This document shows, one piece after another, positions 34,048 through 45,994 of a stretch of DNA of 64,000 nt. Every line of letters begins with the position of its first letter. Positions within the stretch are counted from its first letter, which is position 1. Both the position numbers and the translations under genes were made by a program. The stretch lies in contig NW_026611593.1 of NCBI RefSeq assembly GCF_028502605.1, positions 310,001 to 374,000 of the forward strand, in the 5' to 3' direction. Source of the stretch: Trichoderma breve (lineage: Eukaryota > Ascomycota > Sordariomycetes > Hypocreales > Hypocreaceae). The notes beneath the pieces are model-generated. The model saw only the letters and a list, made by a program, of their open reading frames with translations, had not been told where the DNA came from and did not search any database.

Positions 34048-36284
34048 TTCGCGATCATGGCGTTGGAATTGGCATCATCAACGGTGGCTTGGAAACGGCC
34101 GCTAACCACGCCACGATCCATGGCCACGCGAGCCCGGATTCTCCTCCTGGCATGACCACGTCCAAGAGCTCCAAGTCGTCCTCGTTCCATTCGCTCAACA
34201 GCGACGACGCCAGCGTCCTGTCCGACGTCGGCCACTTTGAGGACATTGGTCTCAACGACGACGGTGTCACCCCAAAGGCTGCGTTACACAAGGCTCGCGG
34301 GCCTCGAGACCTTGCCTCTGCCAAGCGGGCGCCGCGCTCGAAGCGGTCGTTTCCCAACCTCCACGGCACTGCGGCGGCATCGAATCCCCGGAGCACCTCT
34401 CTTTCGTCCTTTGCCGATCCGCGACCCGCGACTCTCACCAAGGGATACTCGACATCGTCCGTCCCTCCGGCTCGCCGCCATCGCAGCACCAGCCCGGGCC
34501 TGACGCCCGACCCTCGCGACCCAAGTCTCGCCGGCAAGCCACGACGGGGCAGCTGGCAGGTTAGCCGCGACCGCAAGTCCATCTCAGAGCTTGAGCAAGA
34601 GTGCGACGACGATGATGACGATGACGACGACATTCCCGACGGCCTGTTTCTCGACAACGTGCCCATTTCCCCGCGCCCACAGAGTGAGCGACCTGCCAGC
34701 CGGCCGCAGTCCATCAAATCCGTGTCTCCATCGCCTGACCGCCGGCGCAACAACCGAGTTCGCAGTGTTGGCAATGGCACGCCTCCCGTCGCCCAAGCGC
34801 AAGGCTCATTGCGATCGCCAAGCTGGAAGACCGATGGCGATAGGCCGCCCCCGAGCCCCCTCCGAGGCAAAGCCCGCAGCTGGACCATTGCGCTTGCAGA
34901 CTTGAATGCTGATACAAAAGACCTTGTGGAGAAGCTGGAGGAGCACGCCGATGAGATGCATGAAATCGAAGCCAAGAAACATGGTGCACGACCCAATACA
35001 TGGAACCCGAACCAGTCTGCGAAGATGGAGTACGAAAAGAAGCAGCGAGTCAAGTCGTCCTTTGCAGAGCTTCCTCCGCTACGCCGCTCCAACATCATGA
35101 TTGACCCACTCCCCATTTCCAAGGAGAAGGAGGCCGTCCTGAGCCGCACTCGACCGTCGTGGCTGCCACCCAAAGATCCCGCCGAAGAGCGACGCCATCT
35201 CCGTGAGTATCAGAAGATGATGATTGCCAGTGTCAAGGCGGAGGAGCGCCGTGAAGCAGCGCGAAAGAACAAGGTCGATGCAAGGGACAACAATGCGGAC
35301 AGGGCCATGCACATTTGGGAGGACGATATTCTTCCTCGATGGAACCAGGCTATACGCGAAAAGGCGACGAGGGAGCTATGGTGGAAGGGAGTGGCTCCTC
35401 GCAGTCGGAGATCTGTATGGGCAAAGGCCATTGGAAACGAGCTTGGCCTGACGGAGGCATCTTTCAAAGCAGCCTTGACCCGATCAGAAGAGCTGGAGCA
35501 GAGAGTCAAGACGGACAGGGGCGATGCAGAGGATTTGAGGCGCGTCAAGTGGTTTGAGCAAATCCGCAAAGACGTCGCCGAGAAGACGTGGAGGGAGCTT
35601 CGAATCTTTGAAGTAACCGGCCCGCTTCACCAGGGCCTGGTAGATGTGCTGAGAGCATATGCCATGTACAGGAACGACATTGGCTATGTGTCAGGATGTA
35701 ACGTGAGTGATGCCTTTTCTTTCAATCTTTCTGCCCGCGTCATGCATAAAGCGTTGCTAACTCATACTTGACGAAAACAGACTATAGCCGCACTGCTCTT
35801 GCTTAATCTACCAAATCCCGAAACCGCATTCATTGCGTTGGCCAACGTCCTCAACCGACCTCTACCACTATCGTTTTACACCTTTGATCGCGGCGCGCAA
35901 GCATCGGCATTCCACCTCGTGCATGACACACTCAAGATCAAGTCAAATTCCCTCTACGAGCACTTGACCAAGACGGTGCCGGGCGTCCAGCTTGACCAGT
36001 ACCTTACCAACATTTTCACCAACCTCTTTACGGCGCATTTGGCCATTGACGAAGCAGCAAGGCTCTGGGATGTTTACGTTTTTGAGGGCGACACACTCCT
36101 GGTTCGGGCAGCTGTTGCCATTCTCCTCAACCGAGAGATGGACCTGATGGGAAGCAAAACTGCGGAAGAAGTGAAAGCCGTCTTGTCCAGAACCAGCGCA
36201 GGCGCCTCATCGACGCGAGCACTAAGCGAAGTCGGCGCCGAAGATCGATTCATGCAAAGCGTCCGCGATGCCGGAAAACACTAA
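34044..36284 (+). CDS. TBC-domain protein (Rab-GAP fold, TBC1D12/14-like)
   Basis: Two exons (34044-35702, 35781-36284) give 720 aa. The N-terminal 340 residues are Ser/Arg/Pro-rich and disordered, with a DDDDDDD run near residue 193. A coiled-coil-like Glu/Lys segment follows (AEERREAARKNK), then the TBC domain from about residue 440: RELWWKGVAPRSRRSVW (motif A), IRKDVAEKTWRELRIF (motif B), IGYVSGCN (motif C), then IAALLLLNLPNPETAFIALA and FTNLFTAHLAIDEAARLWD. TBC proteins usually accelerate GTP hydrolysis on Rab GTPases with an Arg finger and a Gln finger. Here the Arg position in motif B is E513/K514 and the Gln position in motif C is S550, so classical GAP chemistry looks impaired. Overall likeness is to TBC1D12/14-type proteins. 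The intron lies immediately after N553. Confidence 0.87.
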
Positions 36285-37188
36285 ACGATCGCTTCATTTC
36301 ATTAATTTCCTCTCATCTCTTCATAAAAAACATGAGCGAAGCAGTGGGCTTCTTTTCTTCATGTTATTTTGCATATCAACTCACTATCTAGGGGCCTCAC
36401 CTCCCCCCAGACATATTGATGCCCACGACATTTTTCGGTCTGATTCCCGGGTGGTAATGTATATCAAGACATAGAAACGGAGATAAGGGTTGGCTACGTG
36501 AGGTTGGGCGTTGGTCAGGTTTACAGTTTTGGGAGCCCTGGTTGAGTAACGCTGAGAACGTTTCTCTCTTTTTTATATTGTTGCTTTTCTCTTCGTTCTT
36601 CGTTCTTCTTTTTTTACTATTTTGAGAAAGAAAATTGGCGTGAAATTTATATCAAAGCTTAAGCGAGCAAGGGATTTATCATATGGGCACGACTGGAGCT
36701 GGCCAATCTTAATCCGTATTATTAGTGTCTATTCAGTCTTTGCTTTAGAGAAGCGGACAAAATTGACTTATATTTGGGTTTCCAACTTGTATTTTGCCTC
36801 TTTATTTCACCTCGCCTGTACAACTACAATAATAGCTTAGTATTACCATACGAATATGAGATGAAACATTCACAAAATACATGCAAATGCAAATAAGCTC
36901 ACTTTTATGCTTGGGCTGTTGTGCAGATGATCAACTCGATGAGGTGAGGTTGACGGAATCAAAATCAGAGTCACGTGCGCGGAATGTGTGGGCTTTTACG
37001 TCAACGCTCCGTCAACCGCGACAAACTGGCGTCACGACTGCTGGGACTGGACAAAAATAGCCCTACACACTCGCTTTACAACGCCCTGCCTCGCCCATTC
37101 TCTTTGCTTCCGGCATCAAGTGTCTTGTACAGTACAGACATATACAATTAAATAATCACAAACAGCTTGATACCGAACAAACTGCTCC
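36285..37188. promoter_or_regulatory. Intergenic region with CACGTG site upstream of the transposase-like gene
   Basis: About 900 bp: first an AT-rich 3' region of the TBC gene, then a more GC-rich segment with a CACGTG palindrome at 36972-36977, roughly 210 bp before the next start codon. No additional gene seen. Confidence 0.45.
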
Positions 37189-38301
37189 ATGCCGTCGGGG
37201 TACAAACATGGAGACACTCCGGCAAAGGCCATGGTGCGAGGCACCATTTCCTATCTCGAATCCCAGGGGCTGCCGGTGAACAAGTCTGCCATCTTCCGCC
37301 ACTTTGACTTGTCCCGATCCCAGGGCTATGCGGCCCTCCATGCGTCACCAACGCCCAAGAGCGACGACCCGGAATGGGGAGAGACGCGAGGGCGGCCCAG
37401 CAAGATTGCCGACTCGGACCTGCAAAAGATGGAGCAGATCCTGTGGGATGAAAAGTATGAGGATGTGAGCCTCAACTGGAGCGGCCTAGCTAAAGAGGCT
37501 GGTTTGGAGATGAATTGCAACCGGCGGACGCTGCACCGAGCCATGGGGACGCTGGGCTATCGCCGGTGTCTTGTCTGTGGGCGGATTCACACGCACAAGC
37601 GGCATCGGGAGAAGCGTTGTGACTTTGCGAGAAAGGCCCTGCGGACGTATCCTGTTAAAGAGGACTGGCGCCGCGTCCGGTTCAGCGGAGAGCTGCACTT
37701 TGGCTTTGGGCTCGACGGGAGGGTGCGCCTTGCCCCTCGAAGCGGCGAGAAGCTGTGCAGCGGGTGCGAGCAGGAGCCGGGCAACGTGTGGCCCCGGGAC
37801 GTCAGGCGCTTGCACGCGTGGGCGGCGGTGGGCTACGGCTTCAAGAGCGAGCTGGTGTTTTACGACTCGTCCACCAGCCCCAAGGGAAACGGCGCCATGT
37901 CCATGGCCGACTACTGCGATAAAGTGCTCGACAAGGTGGTCAAGCCGTGGCTCACTGCTTCGGGGCCCAATTCGTTTGTGCTGGAGGAGGATGCAGATGT
38001 GTTTGCCCACGGGAGCGCGAGCAAGATCAACCTCGCCCAGCAGTGGAAGGACACGCACGGGCTGCGGTGCACGTTTAGTTGTGGCGAGAGCCCCGATCTG
38101 AGTCCGCTGGATTCTTTGTGGCCGCCGAACAAGCAGTGGACGTCGGAGCTGCTGAAGGACTGGGAGGACGAGACGTTGAAGCAGGCGGCGAGGGAGGCGT
38201 GGGCGGGGTTGGGTCAGGAGAGGGTGAATATGTGGGTGGATGCGATGCCGCAGAGATTGCAGATGGTGGTGGAACTGGATGGCCGGATGGTGTCCTGGTG
38301 A
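37189..38301 (+). CDS. Tc1/mariner-type transposase-derived protein, probably domesticated
   Basis: Single-exon gene of 370 aa. The N-terminus (residues about 10-55) and 65-130 are two helix-turn-helix blocks as in Tc1/Tc3 transposases (KSAIFRHFDLSRSQGYAALH; RGRPSKIADSDLQKMEQILW; LNWSGLAKEAG..RRTLHRAMGTLGY). The remainder aligns with a DDE integrase fold: RRVRFSGELHFGFG, VLEEDADVFAHGSASKI and ESPDLSPLDSLW. The usual first catalytic Asp (in the SDE block) is Gly167; D268 and D308 remain. There are no stops, base use matches neighbouring host genes, and I see no terminal inverted repeats or duplicated TA flanks. It is therefore more likely a retained DNA-binding host protein than an active element. 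Function unknown. Confidence 0.78.
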   Translation: MPSGYKHGDTPAKAMVRGTISYLESQGLPVNKSAIFRHFDLSRSQGYAALHASPTPKSDDPEWGETRGRPSKIADSDLQKMEQILWDEKYEDVSLNWSGLAKEAGLEMNCNRRTLHRAMGTLGYRRCLVCGRIHTHKRHREKRCDFARKALRTYPVKEDWRRVRFSGELHFGFGLDGRVRLAPRSGEKLCSGCEQEPGNVWPRDVRRLHAWAAVGYGFKSELVFYDSSTSPKGNGAMSMADYCDKVLDKVVKPWLTASGPNSFVLEEDADVFAHGSASKINLAQQWKDTHGLRCTFSCGESPDLSPLDSLWPPNKQWTSELLKDWEDETLKQAAREAWAGLGQERVNMWVDAMPQRLQMVVELDGRMVSW

Positions 38302-39690
38302 ATGAGGCTATCCAAGCCGAGGAGGCTGGATGGTGTTGTCGTGAGTGAGACCATCCAAGGTGAGGAGTTTCGGATTGTACTCGGAACTTCGGCGATGTGG
38401 TTCCTGGGCTGAGCTCGGAATGGTGGGCTGGAGATGGAGATGGTGAGTCTTTTTTCTTTGCGGAGATTTGAAGCGTTTTTCTTTGTGATTCCCTAGGTTT
38501 GGATTGATTCATGCTGTTTACTTGGCGAGGCGTACGGGGCTAGGATAAATGTCTAGCAGGATATGATGATGATGATGGCATGGAGCATGGAGCTTGGAGC
38601 TTGGGATGAGAACACGCATTATGGGTACGATGATGGATTGGATGGTTGGATTTGGGGATTATACATATGGATTCAGGAGAATAATATTATTCAAGGTCAA
38701 CCTTTTCGTTGAAAGTAGTGAAATTGGGTACTTTTGATAGGGGTTTCTGCCAGAAATATCGACCAAGAAATTCCATGTAAGAGTAATGGCTTGAGGACTA
38801 CGTTTTCTTGTAATGCTGCCAGCACATGTACCATCTCGGTTTCAAGCAGTAAAGAAGTACCTCTCAATACCCACCTTGAACTTGGTATATATCGGTATGC
38901 CTCAAGGTCTATCAATCTACTACAGGCACAAGGAACTATATCAGATCTAAGCAACATTCGTCAAAGCTACCACACAGCTTTGACAGCCTCGAGTTGGTAT
39001 ATCAAATATACGCAGTCTTGGTCAGACTGCATAGCCTCTGCACACCTTCTCTTCTAGGTAATAGATCAAGAGACTCGGCTGAGTGCTAGATTGGGCGGCA
39101 ATATGCGATGTGACATTCCAGAGCCTAATCTAGAGCACCTGATGCCATCCTTCGTGCCTGTATCGAATGCATACGGAGTTATCAGCAAATACTAGTTCGC
39201 TTACACACACATTGAAGCCATTGGCGACAACACAGTGCACACAACGAAACAAATATTCATCAATTCACACTGTACCATACGAGCAAATCCCACCAATGAC
39301 AGCCACCGCAATTACTAAGCTCGGCAAGGGGGCGGCAAAAAGCACGTGGGTTTTTTTTTTCTTCTTTTCTTTTTGCGGCGAATCGGGTGCCCCACGCCAG
39401 ATCGACGGGCAGGGAAAGGGGACCCTGGGCGGGTTTATGTGGCCCCTCAACAAAATTCCCAACAGATGTGGGGGAGAGACAATTGAGTGTTACGGTAAGT
39501 ACAGTTGGTACTAACATGCTGTGAGACTTTGCTCGGGATGGGCAGATGACAGATGATTGCAGGTTTTCTCAGTTGGTTGACTGTCTGTGATCTGCAGAAA
39601 ACATGAAATGCTGGATGTGAGACAGTTTGGAGAATCACTTGTGAGAAGTATTATGCTGTGATAAAGAGGCAAAAGAAAGAGTGCCAGTGG

Positions 39691-39714
39691 CTGTACCTGT
39701 ACCTGTGCCTGTAC
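39691..39714 (+). repeat. Hexamer tandem array CTGTAC x4 (one variant)
   Basis: Units CTGTAC, CTGTAC, CTGTGC, CTGTAC in direct succession. Noncoding; no role evident. Confidence 0.85.
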
Positions 39715-41740
39715 CTATGGGATTTATTCCCCAGGGAGACATGTATACATCAGGTAGCAAGAATATTGCCTCGCCGCCACCTACCTGTACGAGTATTCGC
39801 CTGTTCTGTACCATTTCCACGGCCCAATGGATCAAGCAGAACGAGTCGGGGAGAGAGAGAGTAATCTGCTCACGAACCTGCTCGTCTCTGCTCCATCCAA
39901 AGAGCCATAACAATTTTGCCCTCTTTTTATTTTGTTGGATTTGATGATCTGATCTGTTGCGTGACACGAAGAATGACACCAGACGGCACTGCGAGATGCC
40001 GAAGCGGGCCAGGGCGGACAACAGACCATGAGGAGAGGTGGTTGAACAGGCGGAGAGGCGGAGGGGGGGGAATAGCTTCAGGATTCCAATTTCACATGTT
40101 CCGAGGCTTGGGACTTTGTTTTTAAGCGTTTTACAGGGACGAGAGAAAAGCTGGGGTGTGGGAGAGTAAGCCTGATGTGATATGCGAACCCTTTGCATGA
40201 AGCAGCTGGGATCGGGGAGAAAGGGCGTAAACAGTAGCAGTTCTAAGCATCTAGATTAGTTGGTATGAGCCAAGTACATACAGTAAGTAACATGGAGCAG
40301 CATCCATGACACACGAATCGGGCGTAGAGCCGTTAGCATTGAGTCGTATAACTCCAGAAAAGAAGCACACCATCAACCTTTGGCGCCCTCCAGCCCAGAA
40401 ATCGAAACTCGGCTTCACATGTCTGTCTCTTCCCTCCTAATCTGCGCTGCGTCTCTGGTCAACGACGATCGCCTATCTTGTTTTAGGCTCCTTCAGCCCA
40501 GCCCAGCCCAGCCGAGTCCAGCCCCCCCGGCACGTCCGCACGCCCCTCATGCAGGGTTTTTTTTTTTCCTTCTTTCTTTTTTGCCTTTGCTTTTGCGGCG
40601 AACGGCGGCGCACTACGTGGTCTCTTCGGGAGCGAGTGTGTACGGGTAGCAGTACTTGTGTAGATACAGTAGTCTAGGTATGTCCGTGTGCTTCTGGGGG
40701 TGGGCATTGATTATCTCCGTGCGGAGGATATGGGGGGACGGTTCGTGTGTCTTGGTATCAATCAGGCTATGCGGGAATACGATGTAGTTACGACGCCTCT
40801 ACTGTACATTACAGACATGCACTGTAAAAGACAAGGTGAGCACACAAGACAATGCAGTTGTCTCTTTGGGAGGGAATTCGTTAGAGTCAGCCAAGAGCGC
40901 CATGTTGAGAGAAACAATCGGACATGGCTTATCTTAGTCCCCCGGACAAGATTCATTTTTTTTTTTTTTTCATGTGACGGTAACGGCGACGCCGCCAAAG
41001 ATCTTCGCACGAATAATGTCCATCACGAAAAGCTACAATACTGCAAAAGTGATGCGACACGGTAATGGCCGTCCATCAGCAGAGCTGAGTGCTTGGTTTC
41101 ACGGTGCCCATGTATCTTGTTATTCCCTGGTTCGCGGAGCAGATACGGAGAAGAGAGGAGTAGCATGTACTTGCACTCGTACCGCTACCAAAACCAGGCT
41201 ACGGGACATCCATCTGTCCAGGGTCCAGTTTATTCTTTTCGGGCCCAGATCTGGCGTCAAGCTCGCCTCCAATTGGCACAGATTTTTCTTCTCCTCTTTA
41301 TTTTTTCCAGGGGCTCGTCAATCAGGGTCCCCTTTTTGCTGTGCCTGTTTGAAAAGGCAAAAGGACTCAATTGAAGAGAACAAGAACGATAAAAAGTAGC
41401 AGAATAAAATGGAAGCACAGCAAGATGCAGTGCAAGACAGAATTGAGGCAAATGGACATTGATAGTACCAGAAACATGTACCTGTCATCTTTTGGCCCCA
41501 AAAGCAACGCCCCACGCCCTGGCGGGAGGAGACGAGCAGAAAAAAAGGGCTCCAGAGCCGCCCCAACAAAAAATTATCTCCCAGCTGCCATGCCATTGCA
41601 TCTGCTTCTGCATGTACCGGGCCAGTGGGGGGGAGGCCAAATCGTCCAAGGGGGGCCCGGCAAGTCAGAAGTCACTCTGGCTGTGGTTTTTGCGTGGGCT
41701 GGACTTGGGCTTGAGCTTCGGGCTTGGGCTGCTGCTGTGT

Positions 41741-41760
41741 GTGAGTGAGTGAGTGAGTGA
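41741..41760 (+). repeat. (GTGA)5 microsatellite
   Basis: Five perfect GTGA units in noncoding DNA about 400 bp upstream of the desaturase start. Confidence 0.85.
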
Positions 41761-42050
41761 CTTGGGCTCTTTTTTTCTCTTTTTTTCTTTTATCCCGATT
41801 TGCCTTGCATTCCTGGTTTGGCCTCTGAAACGGATCTTCCCATCCAATCACTTCCGGATCGGTTGCAGGTCCCCTATTCCCATTCTCCTCTTTGCCCCCC
41901 TCAGCCTCTGTCTCTGCCCTCCCCAGGACAAAACAAAAGCGAGGTCACCCCCCCCAGTTCGCCATCCTCTCTCTCCTCGTCCCGTCCCCTGGAGGCCCCA
42001 TTCAACCACACGCCTGTCCTATCTTATCTGATAGCGAGCTGTGCTCTCGT

Positions 42051-42120
42051 CACTTTTTTTCTTTTTCTCTTCTTCTCCTTCTTCTTCCTCTTCTTCCCCT
42101 CAACTCCTCAGCTTGCTTCG
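42051..42120 (+). promoter_or_regulatory. Pyrimidine-rich core promoter/leader of the delta-12 desaturase
   Basis: An almost pure C/T tract ends about 45 bp before the start codon. CT-rich tracts at this place mark transcription start regions of highly expressed fungal genes. A CCAATC element lies upstream near 41843. Confidence 0.6.
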
Positions 42121-42165
42121 AGTCTCTGAGAGATCTTGAGCAACTTGTTCATAGAGAGCATCGCC

Positions 42166-43668
42166 ATGGCTTCAACCGCTGTGCCCCTGCCTGTAAAGGC
42201 CTCTCTCCGGCGCAATGTGACCGACTCAACCGAGTCCTCTGCTGCCGTGTCCCCCATGGACTCCCCCAGACCGTCGGCTTCGTCCACGTCTCTGTCGTCT
42301 CTGTCCTCAGTTGACGTTGCCGGTGTCAAGGCCGCCGACTACGGCCGCCTGGTCGACACCTACGGCAACGAGTTCAAGGTGCCCGACTTCACCATCAAGG
42401 ACATCCGCGACGCCATCCCCAAGCACTGCTTCAAGCGCTCCGCCCTCAAGGGATACTCGTACATCATCCGCGACATCATCTGCCTGGCCACCACCTTCTA
42501 TGTCTTCCACAACTACGTGACCCCTGAGAACATCCTCTCAACCCCCGTCCGCGGTGCTCTCTGGGCCGTCTACACCATCCTGCAGGGCCTCTTCGGCACC
42601 GGCCTCTGGGTCATTGCCCACGAGTGCGGCCACGGCGCCTTTTCCGACTCCAGCCTCATCAACAACGTCACCGGCTGGTTCCTCCACTCCGCCCTGCTGG
42701 TCCCCTACTTCAGCTGGAAAATCTCCCACCACAAGCACCACGCCTCCACCGGCAACATGGAGCGCGACATGGTCTTCCTCCCCCGGACTCGCGAGCAGCA
42801 CGCCACTCGCATCGGCAAGATGGTCCACGAGCTGTCTGAGCTGACCGAGGAGACGCCCGCCTACACTCTCTTCATGCTGGTCATGCAGCAGCTGGTCGGC
42901 TGGCCCAACTACCTGCTCACCAACATCACCGGCCACAACTTCCACGAGCGCCAGCGTGAGGGCCGTGGCAAGGGCAAGCACAACGGCCTGGGCGGCGGTG
43001 TCAACCACTTTGACCCGTCCAGCCCTCTGTACGAGGCCAAGGACGCCAAGTACATCCTCATCAGCGACATTGGCTTGATCCTCGCCTTCAGCGCCCTCTA
43101 CTACCTCGGCAGCACCTTTGGCTGGTACAACATGGCCATCTGGTACGGCGTCCCGTACCTCTGGGTCAACCACTGGCTCGGTGAGTCTCAAAATCCTCTC
43201 ATGTCTGAAACAGTTGCAAAAGTTCCCACTTACTGACCTCTTGTCTCTCCCGCAGTTGCCATCACCTTCCTGCAGCACACCGACCCCACGCTCCCTCACT
43301 ACACTGCCGAGGAGTGGAACTTTGTCCGTGGCGCTGCCGCCACCATCGATCGTGAGATGGGTTTCATCGGCCGTCACCTGCTGCACGGCATCATCGAGAC
43401 CCACGTCCTGCACCACTACGTGGCCACGATCCCCTTCTACAACGCCGACGAGGCCTCCGATGCCATCCGCCCCGTCATGGGCGAGCACTACCGCTCCGAC
43501 GTCAAGGACGGTGCCATTGGCTTCATCCGTGCCCTGTGGACCAGCGCTCGCATGTGCCACTGGGTCGAGCCCAGCGCCGAGGCCAAGGGCCCTGGAAAGG
43601 GCGTCTTGTTCTTCCGCAACCGCAACGGTCTGGGAACCAAGCCCGCGGTCCTGCCCAAGCCCGAGTAA
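42166..43668 (+). CDS. Delta-12 (oleate) fatty acid desaturase
   Basis: ER membrane di-iron enzyme that converts oleoyl to linoleoyl chains in phospholipids (FAD2/OdeA type). Two exons (42166-43180, 43256-43668) give 475 aa. The three histidine boxes are intact: HECGH at 152-156, HHKHH at 188-192 and HVLHH at 388-392. Membrane segments fit the family (DIICLATTFYVFHNYV; YTILQGLFGTGLWVIAH; ILISDIGLILAFSALYYLG). The start ATG sits in a strong context (GCCATGG); upstream in-frame sequence to 42136 has no ATG. The intron interrupts NHWL|VAITFLQHTDP. Codons are strongly biased to C in third position, indicating high expression. Bifunctional delta-12/omega-3 members exist in fungi and cannot be separated by motif alone. 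Confidence 0.95.
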
Positions 43669-44880
43669 GATTTGGGTGGCATGAAATTGGGACAGAATAA
43701 AAAAGTGTTAGAATCTTGTGTTTGCGTCTGTGCGTGCGAATGGTCAACTGCAGCAAAAAGGTAGACTTTTTTTTTTGTTTCTGGTGGCTGGCTTGAATTG
43801 ATTTCATTTTAATCAACCCAATGGAAAATCATGGGTCGCGGAGCTTGATGAGCCGTCATCTCTGCAGAGAAGTCCTGAGACTTGGTCGAGCCAGTCAGAG
43901 ATGAAAAAGGAAAAAAAAGATCATAGAGAGCTAGATGTATATGAAAGGATACCAATAGAGACAACCTACAAGCCACTTTTCACTGCCTTTTTTCGAATAT
44001 TGATGTAGTAGCTGTTCTTCTCATGACTGGGAGACTGGAATGTAGATTAAGACACGCGAGGTCCGTTCACGATGCGGGGATGCCATGCTTTTAGGATCAA
44101 CGACCCCACAGTCGTGTGCCGGGTCCGGTCATGCCGGCAATTTTTGGTTATTTTCTCGATGGTGTGGCTGTGCTTTTGATTCGACATGGGTTTGTCGATC
44201 GAAGTTGGGGGGTATGACTGGGTAATGATGTAGGGCATTTGAGTGATGTGTATGGGAATATACAAGGATAAAGTCTTCCTTCGTATGTACGTACACTGGT
44301 GAGATGATTTCTGGATACGTTCGGGTGTTCGTAAATGGGCATCGTGAGTTTGGTATGAGTTGGGACGAATGAATGTCGTGTGTTTGAAGGTGTCGTCGAA
44401 GTTGCCATGTAAGGTAGGGATGTAATTCGCGGATCAAGGTTATTTTTAGCTGCAAAGTTTATGGCCCGGGCCGCTCTTGACTCTTTTCTTTTTACATTCC
44501 TATTGAGTAATATGATGGAGCTTCCGGGGGTGACTACTCTGACCTTGGCGTTTTGGTGGGAGCTAATCATGCTCTCCTCGTCTGTCGCCTTGATATAGAA
44601 AGAATGACAGCTGATGAGTTGCGTCTATGATAGGAAGATGGCAGCCCTTTCAATAGTCCACAGTTTGACGGGTCTTGACAAGATGGAGCTTCATCGAGTA
44701 AAAGACTCTGCTGTTGGGTACTTACATGGATGACTGCACAGATCCAAAGTGTGTATATGTAGCCAGCCATAATAGCCGAGGCGATTCACGACCTCATCAT
44801 GCTAAAAGCGGATAGAAGAAGACCTTCCAAATCACCGCATCCACATTCAAGCTGAATGTATCAACTTAAGCACGTCGCTA
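43669..44880. other. Gene-free convergent region
   Basis: 1.2 kb between the 3' ends of the desaturase and the methyltransferase. AT-rich, with several small minus-strand open frames that look unconstrained. Confidence 0.5.
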
Positions 44881-45994
44881 CTACTGGCTTTTGCTCTTTA
44901 TTCTCCCAACGACAATCGCAGCCTTCAACACTCTCGTCCGATCAAACCACTCATATATCCTCCCCACCATCGTATACCCTGACAACGAGATACCATACGG
45001 ACTCAAAGCAGCATCTTGTTTCCGCAAGTGACCCGCCAACCCTCCAAAAACATGGTCTGAAATGTCCCGAATCTCAACGCACGCCCTATCGTAGCCGCAC
45101 TCGACGAGCTGGTCCCGGTACTGCTCCTCGGTCAAAAAGGTGCGCCATGGACACAACAGGATGAAACCCAAGATCCTGACGGCCAGGATTTGCCACGCAG
45201 ACGCCGTGTCGCTGAGGATCAAGTCAAAGGCCATGACATTTGTGCTTAGCGTCTGAGAAGCGCGCTTGAAGATGGGCTTCCTCGACGGCGAAAAGTGATA
45301 CAGGCAATCCAAGCCCATGAGCCAGCGCTCACGAAAAGTCTCGTCCGCCAACCCGTCGACAGAAGCGCAAACAGCACTATTCCAGGACTCGGGCTTAGCT
45401 GCATCCGCCTGGAACAGCTTGAAGCAGCTTTCGGAGAGCCCAAGCACGCTGCTTTCTTCTCCTTCTTGAATGGCGAGTGCGGCATCGAGCCTTTCCTGCG
45501 CTGCTTGGAGCTGCACGGCGTTCAGGGTGAGTCCAACGTAGCGAAACTGGGGCCGTGAAGAAGCTTGGATGAGCTCGGCGAGGGCAACGGTCTGGTCGCC
45601 GCATCCGAAGCCGACGTCTAGGACGGCGACGGAGTGTTGCGATTTTGCGGCGGATGTGAGGCCTGCGGCTTGTAAGAGCTTCTCGAGCATGGTGCGCGCA
45701 GCCTCGTCAAAGTGGTGGATGGGTTTGCCGTCATCTCGAGTCCTTAACAGATTGAATGTTAGGAAATAAGTTTTGGAGTATCAATAATAGTTTATGAAAG
45801 GAGGTAAATACTCACCAGAAGCCCAGGTTCATCCACATGGATGGGAGCGGCGTCCTCACGTTGAGCTTCCAGTGGCCCAGGCCGTAAATGTCGGCGGTTC
45901 GAGTGAGCGTAAAGGCCGCGATGGCCAGCAGGACAATGATGGTCAGACATCCGGCTGCGAAACCGACGGAAAAGTCGGATGATGACCAGAGCAT
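44881..45994 (-). CDS. Membrane-anchored class I SAM-dependent methyltransferase
   Basis: Two exons (45994-45816, 45742-44881) give 346 aa. Residues about 10-32 (GFAAGCLTIIVLLAIAAFTL) form one membrane anchor. The short MWMNLGFWTRDDGKP block that follows is the entry motif of lipid-type methyltransferases of the CFA/phosphoethanolamine class. The SAM-binding motif I is VLDVGFGCGDQT (residues 100-111), followed by GLTLNAVQLQAAQERL and the later LDCLYHFSPSRKPIFKRA block. A hydrophobic stretch (ILAVRILGFILLCPWRTFLTEEQY) may hold a substrate or membrane. The acceptor is unknown; a membrane lipid or fatty acyl chain is likely from the anchor and from the divergent FAD enzyme. The chosen start is the first ATG of the frame, since the frame upstream opens only at GTG. 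Confidence 0.82.

Larger units (their letters stand above)
38302..42165. other. 3.9-kb gene-free region upstream of the desaturase
   Basis: The longest gap in the window. No open frame shows family character. It contains a CTGTAC-type hexamer array (39691-39714), CAGCC repeats near 40497-40520, poly-T tracts (39349-39364, 40556-40568, 40958-40971), a GAGT array (41741-41760) and, at its right end, a pyrimidine-rich core promoter. An unannotated ncRNA or a long leader cannot be excluded. Confidence 0.5.

Noticed and set aside
34055..35173. 372-codon minus-strand open frame
   Set aside because: Antisense to the Ser/Arg-rich part of the TBC gene, low complexity, no domain.
42538..43560. 340-codon minus-strand open frame
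   Set aside because: It is antisense to the delta-12 desaturase, whose C-ending codons leave the reverse strand open; Val/Ala/Gly-rich composition confirms a shadow.
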